A stretch of DNA of 5,954 bases, from assembly GCA_031261145.1 (NCBI GenBank), contig JAISJX010000284.1:1-5954 (forward strand). Direction: 5' to 3'. Within the stretch, counting starts at the first letter, position 1; each line of letters opens with the position of its first letter. This document shows positions 1-5,954 of the stretch, one piece after another. The position numbers and the translations under genes are program-made. The notes beneath the pieces were generated by a model. The model searched no databases. It saw only the letters and a list, made by a program, of their open reading frames with translations, and was not told the DNA's origin. This stretch comes from Tannerella sp. Lineage in GTDB: Bacteria; Bacteroidota; Bacteroidia; Bacteroidales; Tannerellaceae.

Positions 1-7
1 ATTTGCA

Positions 8-33
8 GAGACGTGGCGTGCCACGCTTTTTTT
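8..33 (+). terminator. Probable rho-independent terminator of an upstream gene outside the window
   Basis: A GC-rich dyad, CGTGGC (12-17) against GCCACG (20-25), is followed at once by seven T residues (27-33). The innermost C-G pair would leave a 2-nt loop, so the likely form is five pairs with a CGTG tetraloop. After an A-C mismatch the stem can be extended by weak A-T and G-U pairs between 7-10 and 27-30. The T-run lies only on the + strand side, so it would end a + strand transcript entering from the left. The upstream gene itself is not visible. Confidence 0.6.
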
Positions 34-77
34 GTGTTGCGGGTAATAAAATAAAGTAAAAACATTTGTTAAGAACT

Positions 78-141
78 GGATTGCTTCGTGCCTCGCAATG
101 ACGATGTTACGCCGCCGTCACTGCGAGGCACGAAGCAGTCT
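78..141. repeat. Near-perfect inverted repeat (26-bp arms, 12-nt loop), REP/MITE-like
   Basis: The left arm (78-103) and the right arm (116-141) are reverse complements except at three positions. As RNA, two of these (78/141 and 81/138) become G-U wobbles, and only 98/121 (A-C) is a true mismatch. The loop is 104-115. The shared core is TGCCTCGCA / TGCGAGGCA flanked by GCTTCGTG / CACGAAGC. From memory, very similar CATTGCGAGG...GAAGCAAT palindromes are dispersed between genes in many bacterial genomes, so I infer a member of a dispersed family. It contains no coding sequence and lies upstream of the operon promoter, so it is probably not part of the efflux mRNA. Confidence 0.8.
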
Positions 142-144
142 CCT

Positions 145-179
145 AATTCTCAATTGTCAATTCTCAATTCTCAACTCTC
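145..179. repeat. Five-copy heptamer tandem array, consensus AATTCTC
   Basis: Five head-to-tail 7-nt units fill this stretch without gaps: AATTCTC (145-151), AATTGTC (152-158), AATTCTC (159-165), AATTCTC (166-172) and AACTCTC (173-179). Three copies are identical and two differ by one base each. The array starts three bases after the right arm of the inverted repeat, so the two may form one composite intergenic element. The heptamer unit is short enough for copy number to vary by replication slippage. No function is evident, and the array ends 77 bases before the promoter -7 box. Confidence 0.8.
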
Positions 180-256
180 ACTTGTCCGGAGAACTTTTTT
201 TTCTGTTCAAATTAAACCTTCTTCGCTGAAACGTGTCAAAGGGATTAGATTTTTTA

Positions 257-264
257 TACCTTTG
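257..264 (+). promoter_or_regulatory. Bacteroidota-type promoter -7 box (TACCTTTG) for the efflux operon
   Basis: TACCTTTG is an exact match to TAnnTTTG, the -7 element used by the Bacteroidota primary sigma factor. Transcription would begin a few bases downstream, near 268-273, leaving a leader of about 30 nt before the ATG at 302. No clear TTTG is seen near the expected -33 position (about 230-237, where GTGTC lies), so the upstream element is degenerate or absent. The leader contains eight consecutive A residues (283-290). Such A-rich leaders are common in this phylum in place of a strong Shine-Dalgarno sequence. Confidence 0.7.
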
Positions 265-301
265 CGGGAGTTTTACTGTCTTAAAAAAAAGATTATTTGC
301 T

Positions 302-1387
302 ATGACGAAACAAGTTAGATGGGTTATTGTGGGTATAATCGTTCTGTTTATCATCGGAATGATTGCTTATCCACGCCTCAAAAAGAACATTCAAAAAGAC
401 GGCGCGGCGCCCGTTCCAACAGCAGCCGCACAGGGCAATCAACGGCGTGTTTTAAATATAAACGTCTTGATTATGAAAGAACAGTCGTTGTCCGATAAGA
501 GTACTTCGATTGCCGACATTGTGCCCGACGAAGAAGTCGATCTCTCGTTCGAGACATCCGGCAAAATCGTTGAAATCACGATTAAAGAAGGAACGCCTGT
601 GAAGAAGGGCGACCTGTTAGCCAAAATCAACGACCAACCCTTGCAGGCGCAGTTACATAAATTGGAAGCGCAAATCCCATTGACCAAAGACCGCGTTTTC
701 CGTCAGCGCACCTTATTGGACAAAGACGCTGTCAGCCAGGAAGCCTACGAACAGGTCACGACCGAATATGACAAACTGATGGCCGACATCGAACTTGTCA
801 AAGCAAACATTGCACAAACAGAGTTACGCGCACCTTTCGACGGCATGATTGGCCTGCGTTATATCAGCGAAGGGGCGTTCGCCTCTCCCTCCGGCAAAAT
901 CGCCAAACTGACCCGTATTTCGCCCATCAAAATAGAGTTTACCGTCCCCGAACAGTATGCGGACGATATTGTTCCCGGCACGAATATTACATTCCGGATG
1001 AGCGGAACATTGAAAGAGTTTCACGCACAGGTTTACGCCGTGGAATCGAGGGTAGATTTGGACACCCGCGGACTGAAGGCGCGCGCCATGTATCCCAATA
1101 CGGACGGCTTTATCAAACCGGGGCGTTACGCTTCCGTCGAACTTACCAAAAAGGAAATCAAAGACGCCTTGGCCGTGCCCAGCGAATCCCTGATTCAGGA
1201 AATGGGAAAGAACATCCTCTTCCTGTATAAATCGGGACAGGCGGAACGGACGGAAGTCATTACCGGCCTGCGAACCGAGTCGCAGATTCAGATTATCCAG
1301 GGGTTGAGCGCAGGGGATACGGTCATCACTTCGGGTGTGATGCAACTTCGCACCGGAATGCCGGTAATAATAGATAACGTCCAATAA
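302..1387 (+). CDS. RND efflux periplasmic adaptor (membrane fusion protein, HlyD/AcrA family)
   Basis: The 361-residue product should join the inner-membrane RND pump to the outer-membrane channel. Residues 8-23 are hydrophobic (VIVGIIVLFIIGMIAY) and contain no lipobox cysteine, so the protein is probably held by an uncleaved N-terminal membrane anchor rather than a lipid. A lipoyl-like half follows (about 79-111, with SGKIVEITIKEGTPVKKGDLL). The alpha-hairpin spans about 112-172, and the second lipoyl half has TELRAPFDGMIG (173-184). A beta-barrel covers about 205-282 (KARA 259-262, PGRYASVEL 273-281), and a membrane-proximal domain runs to the end (ALAVP 289-293, then a GLR...GLSAGD pattern). 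The hairpin tip has R134-x3-L138-x6-S145, the spacing of the AcrA RLS motif that contacts TolC. I chose the ATG at 302 because an in-frame GTG at 233 would put the promoter inside the gene and add an unconvincing 23-residue extension. It is the first gene of the operon, 9 nt before the permease. The substrate is unknown. Confidence 0.93.
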   Translation: MTKQVRWVIVGIIVLFIIGMIAYPRLKKNIQKDGAAPVPTAAAQGNQRRVLNINVLIMKEQSLSDKSTSIADIVPDEEVDLSFETSGKIVEITIKEGTPVKKGDLLAKINDQPLQAQLHKLEAQIPLTKDRVFRQRTLLDKDAVSQEAYEQVTTEYDKLMADIELVKANIAQTELRAPFDGMIGLRYISEGAFASPSGKIAKLTRISPIKIEFTVPEQYADDIVPGTNITFRMSGTLKEFHAQVYAVESRVDLDTRGLKARAMYPNTDGFIKPGRYASVELTKKEIKDALAVPSESLIQEMGKNILFLYKSGQAERTEVITGLRTESQIQIIQGLSAGDTVITSGVMQLRTGMPVIIDNVQ

Positions 1388-1391
1388 AAGG
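1386..1391 (+). promoter_or_regulatory. Shine-Dalgarno-like site of the permease gene
   Basis: AAAAGG overlaps the adaptor stop codon (TAA, 1385-1387) and lies 5 nt before the permease ATG at 1397. It is the clearest Shine-Dalgarno-like sequence at any start in the window. Its overlap with the stop fits reinitiation by ribosomes finishing the adaptor gene. That is an inference from position only. Confidence 0.45.
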
Positions 1392-1396
1392 CCATT

Positions 1397-4300
1397 ATGA
1401 ATGTATCTGAATTAAGCATTAAACGTCCGGTACTTGCGACCGTCATGACCATGGTCATCATCCTGTTCGGGATTATCGGGTATAACTTTTTGGGTGTTCG
1501 CGAGTTTCCGAGCGTTGACCAGCCGATTATCTCCGTCAATGTTTCGTATCCGGGAGCCAATGCCGATGTGATAATGAATCAAATCACCGAGCCGCTGGAA
1601 CAGAATATCAACGGGATACCGGGGATTCGCTCCCTGTCGAGCGTAAGCAGTCAGGGCAGTAGCCGCATCACGGTCGAATTTGAGCTGTCGGTCGATATGG
1701 AAACGGCGGCCAATGACGTGCGCGACAAGGTGTCCCGCGCTCAGCGGTTTTTGCCCCGCGACTGCGACCCGCCCACCGTCTCCAAAGCCGATGCCGACGC
1801 CTCCCCGATTGTACAGATCACCCTGCAAAGCGATAAGCGTTCGTTGCTCGAATTAAGCGAAATAGCCGACCTGACCGTCAAGGAACGGTTGCAAACCATT
1901 TCCAATGTGAGTTCCGTCTCTATCTGGGGTGAAAAACGGTATGCCATGCGTTTGTGGCTTGACCCGATTAAGATGGCGGGTTACGGCGTCACACCTATTG
2001 ATGTGAAAAACGCTGTTGACCAGGAGAATGTCGAATTGCCTTCGGGCAGTATCGAAGGCGACAAGATGGAACTGTCTATCCGTACGATGGGGCTAATGCA
2101 CACTTCGGCTGAGTTTAACAATCTAATCATTAAACAGAACGGTTCCAACATTGTCCGCTTCAAGGACATCGGGAATGCCGAAATCAGCGCGGAAGATTTG
2201 CGCAGCCTTACGACCAGAGACCACGAACCGGCTGTGACCGTCATCATTATCCCGCAACCCGGCGCCAACCATATCGAAATTGCAGACGAGGCTTACACCC
2301 GTATCAACCAGTTGAAGAAAGACCTTCCCGAAGATGTCAATATCGACATCGTGTATGATAACACCAAATTTATCCGCGCCTCCATTTCCGAGGTGAAAGA
2401 GACGATATACATTGCCTTTCTGCTGGTTGTACTGATTATCTTCCTGTTCCTGCGCGACTGGCGCGTGACGTTGGTGCCGGTAATCGTGATTCCCGTATCG
2501 CTGGTAGGCGCCTTTTTCGTGATGTATGTCGCGGGATTCTCCATCAATGTGCTGACGATGTTGGCCGTGGTGTTGTCGGTCGGATTAGTGGTGGACGACG
2601 CCATTGTGGTGGCCGAAAATATCTATGTGCGGATTGAACGGGGAATGACGCCGTTGAAAGCCGGCGTCGAAGGCTCCAAAGAAATCTTCTTCGCCGTCGT
2701 GTCCACCACCATCACGCTCGTTTCCGTATTTTTGCCCATTGTGTTTATGGAGGGGATGACCGGGCGGTTATTCAAAGAGTTCAGCATTGTGATTGCCGGG
2801 GCTGTATTGATTTCTGCGGTCGTCGCACTGACTTTCACGCCGATGTTTGCCACCAAGATACTGAAACGGAGGGATAAAAAGAACTGGTTCGCCGACAAAA
2901 CCGAACCGTTCTTCGAGGGGATGAACAACGTGTATGCCAAATCGCTGACGTATGTACTGAAACACCGGGGTTGGGCGATACCGGTTGTCATCGCGTTATT
3001 TGTCTCTATCTTTTATTTCTGGAACAAGATTCCGTCGGAGTTGTCGCCGCTGGAAGACCGTTCGATGATTTCCATCAATTCGCGCGGCCCTGAAGGGGTT
3101 ACTTACGAGTTTTACCGCGATTATTCACAGCAACTCGAACAGATAGTGGATTCCGTTGTACCCGAATCGCAAGCGGTGGTAAACCGTATCATGAACGGCA
3201 GCGGATTTATCAGCATCACCCTGACGGATATCAAAGACCGCAAACGTACTCAAATGGAGATTTCCGAACAGTTATCGCGATTGGTACAGAAGAAAACGCA
3301 AGCCCGCGCATTCGTCCAGCAGCAATCCACTTTTGGCGGACGACGGGGTGGTATGCCCGTACAATATGTGTTACAGGCGACTAACCTGGCGAAATTGCAG
3401 GAATTTCTGCCTCTGTTCATGCAGAAGGTCAATGAAAGTCCCGTACTCCAGATGGCGGACGCCAACCTGAAATTCACCAAACCGGAAGCGCATATCGAAA
3501 TAGACCGCGACAAAGCTACTTTACTGGGCGTCAGTACGCGGAACATTGCACAGTCGTTGCAATACGCTCTGAGCGGACAGCGGATGGGTTATTTTTACAT
3601 GAACGGAAAGCAATACCAGATATTGGGCGAAATCAACCGCCAGCAGCGTAATACGCCGTTAAGCCTGAAATCCATTTATATGCGCAGCAACGCCGGCAGC
3701 ATGATTCAATTGGACAACCTTGTATCGCTGGAAGAGACGGTCGCGCCGCCCCAGTTGTACCGCTACAACCGGTTTGTTTCCGCCACCATCTCGTCCGGGT
3801 TGAGCAAAGGTTATACGCTGGGAGACGGGTTGAACGAAATGGATCGGATAGCCAAAGAAACGCTGGATGATACTTTTCGCACGGCGCTCTCCGGCGAATC
3901 GCAGGAGTTCCGCGAGAGTTCATCCAGCCTGATGTTTGCCTTAATACTGGCATTATTCATGATTTACCTCGTTCTGGCGGCTCAGTTCGAGAGCTTTAAA
4001 GACCCGTTGGTCGTGATGTTTACCGTGCCGCTGGCCATCTCCGGCGCATTGATCTTTATGAGTGCAGAGAATATTACGATGAATATTTTCAGCCAGATAG
4101 GTATCATTATGTTAATCGGCTTAGTCGCGAAAAACGGAATCTTGATTGTCGAATTTGCCAATCAACGCCAAATCCAGGGCTTGGACAAGGCGGAAGCCAT
4201 TCATTCCGCATCCATACAGCGTCTGCGCCCCATCCTGATGACCAGTATTGCAACGATTCTGGGCGCCGTTCCGTTAGTCATTGCCTCCGGCGAAGGATCA

Positions 4301-4432
4301 AACGGACGAATAGCGATGGGTGTAGCCGTCGTGGGCGGTATGATCTTATCCACTTTTATGACGCTGTTTATCGTCCCGGCGATGTACAGTTTTATATCCA
4401 CCAACCTGAAAAATAAAAAGTTGAAAGAATGA
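1397..4432 (+). CDS. RND multidrug efflux permease, HAE1/AcrB family (inner-membrane pump)
   Basis: This 1011-residue protein is close to the usual 1,010-1,050 of the family and looks complete. It should act as a trimeric proton/drug antiporter. Both halves show the expected layout: TM1 (about 13-32), a large periplasmic porter/docking region, TM2-TM6 (about 337-489), TM7 (526-542), a second periplasmic region (543-840), and TM8-TM12 (845 to about 1000). The proton-relay residues are present: D400 and D401 in GLVVDDAIVVAENI (TM4), K912 in GLVAKNGILIVEF (TM10), and R944 in RLRPILMTS, equivalent to the Asp pair, Lys and Arg of AcrB. The DD pair in TM4 and the similarity to AcrB point to HAE1 drug or amphiphile pumps rather than heavy-metal (HME) pumps. 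The switch-loop region (596-606) appears short, and a Gly/Arg-rich loop FGGRRGGMP lies at 646-654. It sits between adaptor and channel genes, and its stop overlaps the next start by 4 nt (ATGA), which suggests translational coupling. Drugs, bile acids, fatty acids and lipid-like compounds are all possible substrates. Confidence 0.95.
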   Translation: MNVSELSIKRPVLATVMTMVIILFGIIGYNFLGVREFPSVDQPIISVNVSYPGANADVIMNQITEPLEQNINGIPGIRSLSSVSSQGSSRITVEFELSVDMETAANDVRDKVSRAQRFLPRDCDPPTVSKADADASPIVQITLQSDKRSLLELSEIADLTVKERLQTISNVSSVSIWGEKRYAMRLWLDPIKMAGYGVTPIDVKNAVDQENVELPSGSIEGDKMELSIRTMGLMHTSAEFNNLIIKQNGSNIVRFKDIGNAEISAEDLRSLTTRDHEPAVTVIIIPQPGANHIEIADEAYTRINQLKKDLPEDVNIDIVYDNTKFIRASISEVKETIYIAFLLVVLIIFLFLRDWRVTLVPVIVIPVSLVGAFFVMYVAGFSINVLTMLAVVLSVGLVVDDAIVVAENIYVRIERGMTPLKAGVEGSKEIFFAVVSTTITLVSVFLPIVFMEGMTGRLFKEFSIVIAGAVLISAVVALTFTPMFATKILKRRDKKNWFADKTEPFFEGMNNVYAKSLTYVLKHRGWAIPVVIALFVSIFYFWNKIPSELSPLEDRSMISINSRGPEGVTYEFYRDYSQQLEQIVDSVVPESQAVVNRIMNGSGFISITLTDIKDRKRTQMEISEQLSRLVQKKTQARAFVQQQSTFGGRRGGMPVQYVLQATNLAKLQEFLPLFMQKVNESPVLQMADANLKFTKPEAHIEIDRDKATLLGVSTRNIAQSLQYALSGQRMGYFYMNGKQYQILGEINRQQRNTPLSLKSIYMRSNAGSMIQLDNLVSLEETVAPPQLYRYNRFVSATISSGLSKGYTLGDGLNEMDRIAKETLDDTFRTALSGESQEFRESSSSLMFALILALFMIYLVLAAQFESFKDPLVVMFTVPLAISGALIFMSAENITMNIFSQIGIIMLIGLVAKNGILIVEFANQRQIQGLDKAEAIHSASIQRLRPILMTSIATILGAVPLVIASGEGSNGRIAMGVAVVGGMILSTFMTLFIVPAMYSFISTNLKNKKLKE

Positions 4433-5757
4433 AACGAATCTATCTGATAATCCTGTTTATATCCGCATGTTATACGGTGATTCCCGCACAGGAAACGTAT
4501 GACCTGAAAGAATGTATCGAAACCGGTCTGTTGCACAATTATTCCATCCGGATTATCCGGAACGAAGAACAAATCTCCGTCAATAACGCCACGCCGGGAA
4601 ATGCCGGTTACCTGCCTGTCATCGATGCAAGCGGCGGGCTGAGCGGCTCCGTTTATAACTATAATTATGACTATAGCGACGGGACGTCCGATAAAACGAA
4701 CGGCGTCAATTCGGAAACGGCTACTATCGGGCTTAACCTGAACTGGACAGTCTTCGACGGGTTCGGGATTCAGGCGGAATATGCTAAACTGAAAGAGTTG
4801 CAGCAGATGGGGCAATTGAATACGCGCATTACCATCGAGGATTTTGTGGCGAATATTGCCGGGGAATATTATAACCTGATTCGCCAGAAAATCCGGTTGA
4901 AGAATCTCCGGTCAGCCCTCGCACTGTCCAGGGAACGCCTGCGCATTGTGGAAGAGCGTTATTTCATCGGTTCGATGTCCCGCTTAGACCTGCAACAGGC
5001 TAAAGTGGATTTTAATGCGGACAGTTCCAAGTTATTGACTCAATTTGAAGTGGTGCAAACCTCCCGTATCCGGCTGAATGAACTGATGGCGCTTGAACAG
5101 GTGGACAGGCAAGTCAGTATCCAGGATTCCATGATTGCGGTCAATTCCCTCTTGAATCAAAATGACCTGTGGGACAAAACGATGAGCAACAACTCTTCCC
5201 TGCTGGCTTCCCAGAAGAACCAAACCTTATCCGAACTGGATTACAAAAAGGTGCGCAGCCGGAATTACCCGTATGTAAGGCTGAATGCCGGATATGGCTA
5301 TCAGGCCAACTGGTACGACATCGGCACGACCGACCTGCAAAAAAGATTAGGCGTGAACTATGGGGTGACCGTCGGTTTCACTATCTTCGACGGAATGAAC
5401 CGCCGCCGCGAACAACAAAACGCACGCATCCAGATAAAAAACAGAGAATTACGCACTCAGGAACTGGAACTCGGACTGAAAGCCGATCTTTCCAACTTCT
5501 GGATGGCTTATCAAAATAACCTCGAACTCTGGGCGTTAGAGAAAGAGAATTTAGTAACGGCATACGATAATTATGCCATTGCCATCGAACGTTACCGGTT
5601 AGGCGAGTTAGCCGGTATCGAACTGCGCGAAGCGCAGAACAACCTGCTGGAGGCCGAAGAACGTCAATCCATTGCGGAATACAATATCAAACTCTGCGAA
5701 ATATCGTTGCTGCAACTCAGCGGACAAATATTGACATATCTCTATCCGGAAGAATAA
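4429..5757 (+). CDS. TolC-family outer-membrane factor (OEP) of the RND efflux system
   Basis: The 442-residue product should form the trimeric outer-membrane and periplasmic channel for the pump encoded just upstream. An N-terminal export signal is clear (MKR, then a hydrophobic run at 4-18). Cleavage could fall at IPA-Q (20/21), or at C14 if ISAC (11-14) serves as a lipobox. The mature part shows the duplicated structure of the family. FDG occurs at 109-111 (NWTVFDGF) and again at 320-322 (GFTIFDGM). The helix motif RYFIGSMSRLDLQQA (from 177) is echoed by RYRLGELAGIELREA (from 388). NNATPGNAGYLP (52-63) lies at the start of the first half and is typical of Bacteroidota OEP proteins. Long Gln/Glu/Leu-rich helical stretches (about 128-220 and 325-430) fit the periplasmic tunnel, and the Tyr-rich NYNYDY segment (73-78) lies in the first beta region. 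The start ATG overlaps the permease stop by 4 nt and no strong Shine-Dalgarno sequence precedes it, so coupled translation is likely. Confidence 0.93.
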   Translation: MKRIYLIILFISACYTVIPAQETYDLKECIETGLLHNYSIRIIRNEEQISVNNATPGNAGYLPVIDASGGLSGSVYNYNYDYSDGTSDKTNGVNSETATIGLNLNWTVFDGFGIQAEYAKLKELQQMGQLNTRITIEDFVANIAGEYYNLIRQKIRLKNLRSALALSRERLRIVEERYFIGSMSRLDLQQAKVDFNADSSKLLTQFEVVQTSRIRLNELMALEQVDRQVSIQDSMIAVNSLLNQNDLWDKTMSNNSSLLASQKNQTLSELDYKKVRSRNYPYVRLNAGYGYQANWYDIGTTDLQKRLGVNYGVTVGFTIFDGMNRRREQQNARIQIKNRELRTQELELGLKADLSNFWMAYQNNLELWALEKENLVTAYDNYAIAIERYRLGELAGIELREAQNNLLEAEERQSIAEYNIKLCEISLLQLSGQILTYLYPEE

Positions 5758-5796
5758 ATATTGTAAGCTATGCAATAAACAGTATCATAAAAGAAT

Positions 5797-5954
5797 ATGG
5801 AAAAGTTTACAGCCCATCAGTTGATGGAAATGGAAAATAACTGCGGAGCGCACAATTATCATCCGTTGCCTGTGGCGCTCGAACGGGGTGAAGGGGTGTA
5901 TGTGTGGGACGTGGACGGGAAACGGTATTATGACTTCCTGTCGGCTTATTCGGC
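5797..5954 (+). CDS. rocD: Ornithine aminotransferase (ornithine--oxo-acid transaminase), 5' part only
   Basis: Only the first 52 codons are in the window; the frame is open to the last base. The product should be a cytosolic PLP-dependent class III aminotransferase that moves the delta-amino group of ornithine to 2-oxoglutarate, giving glutamate semialdehyde and glutamate in arginine/ornithine-proline metabolism. The identification rests on [15 protein letters not shown] (17-31), then [20 protein letters not shown] (33-52), which closely matches the N-terminus of bacterial and mitochondrial ornithine aminotransferases as I recall them. The PLP lysine and the rest of the active site lie beyond the window, so intactness cannot be judged. 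The ATG at 5797 follows an AAAAG stretch (5789-5793) and begins [10 protein letters not shown], as in Bacteroidales homologues. It lies 39 nt after the channel gene on the same strand with no evident terminator between, so read-through is possible. No metabolic link to efflux is apparent. Confidence 0.9.
   Translation, partial: MEKFTAHQLMEMENNCGAHNYHPLPVALERGEGVYVWDVDGKRYYDFLSAYS

Noticed and set aside
61..68. AACATTTG as a second TAnnTTTG-like promoter box
   Set aside because: The first base does not match and the inverted repeat follows directly. No gene starts nearby, and the perfect box at 257-264 is much better placed.
145..179. Possible CRISPR or iteron array
   Set aside because: The 7-nt units are contiguous with no spacers, which excludes CRISPR. 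No replication gene or other origin feature is present to support iterons.
88..318. A 76-codon + strand open frame across the leader
   Set aside because: It runs through the inverted repeat, heptamer array and promoter, so its protein is a translation of repeats (for example NSQLSILNSQLSL). It ends inside the adaptor start region.
824..1384. A 186-codon open frame on the minus strand inside the adaptor gene
   Set aside because: It lies wholly antisense to a clearly conserved adaptor, shows no recognisable domain, and fits an incidental frame opposite a codon-biased gene.
4201..4815. A 204-codon open frame on the minus strand across the permease/channel junction
   Set aside because: It spans the antisense of two conserved genes, including the permease TM11-TM12 region and the channel signal peptide. 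The translation resembles no family I recognise.
5169..5519. A 116-codon + strand open frame inside the channel gene
   Set aside because: It is out of frame with the channel protein, whose second-half motifs (FDG, then the RYRLGEL helix) continue normally through and beyond this stretch. No frameshift is suggested.
5731..5760. TTGACA with a TAAATA about 18 nt downstream as a rocD promoter
   Set aside because: This resembles the E. coli sigma-70 pattern rather than the TAnnTTTG type used in this phylum. It overlaps the end of the channel gene, and AT-rich chance matches are likely.
5759..5777. TATTG/CAATA dyad between the channel gene and rocD as a terminator
   Set aside because: It has only five mostly A-T pairs around a 9-nt loop and no T-run, so it is too weak to count as an intrinsic terminator.

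Overview
The window looks like a chromosomal segment from a Bacteroidales-type member of the Bacteroidota. Four things suggest this. There is a perfect TAnnTTTG promoter -7 box at 257-264. Shine-Dalgarno signals are weak or A-rich. The outer-membrane factor carries the NNATPGNAGYLP sequence that I recall from Bacteroidota TolC-family proteins. The noncoding leader carries low-complexity and inverted repeats typical of that group. The genus cannot be fixed from this sequence.

Layout: bases 1-301 hold no gene. They contain a probable intrinsic terminator of an upstream + strand gene that lies outside the window (8-33), a 26-bp-arm inverted repeat (78-141), a five-copy AATTCTC heptamer array (145-179), a stretch in which I see nothing (180-256), and the operon promoter (257-264). 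A complete, tightly packed tripartite RND efflux operon follows on the + strand: periplasmic adaptor (302-1387), inner-membrane RND permease of the HAE1/AcrB type (1397-4432), and TolC-family outer-membrane factor (4429-5757). The first gap is 9 nt and the second junction is a 4-nt ATGA overlap. After 39 nt the 5' end of an ornithine aminotransferase gene (rocD, 5797 onward) begins and runs off the window.

How they work together: the permease should use the proton-motive force to capture amphiphilic compounds from the periplasm or inner-membrane outer leaflet. The adaptor should bridge it to the outer-membrane channel, giving one continuous export path. The key permease residues (D400, D401, K912, R944) and the adaptor's RLS tip motif (R134, L138, S145) are all present, so the pump looks intact. 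No local regulator gene is in the window, and the substrate cannot be read from the sequence. rocD is a housekeeping amino-acid gene, and its adjacency is probably incidental.

I found no undescribed system here. The coding part is an ordinary efflux operon. The parts worth a second look are the repeat-rich leader, the ambiguous signal peptide of the outer-membrane factor, and an apparently shortened switch loop in the permease.
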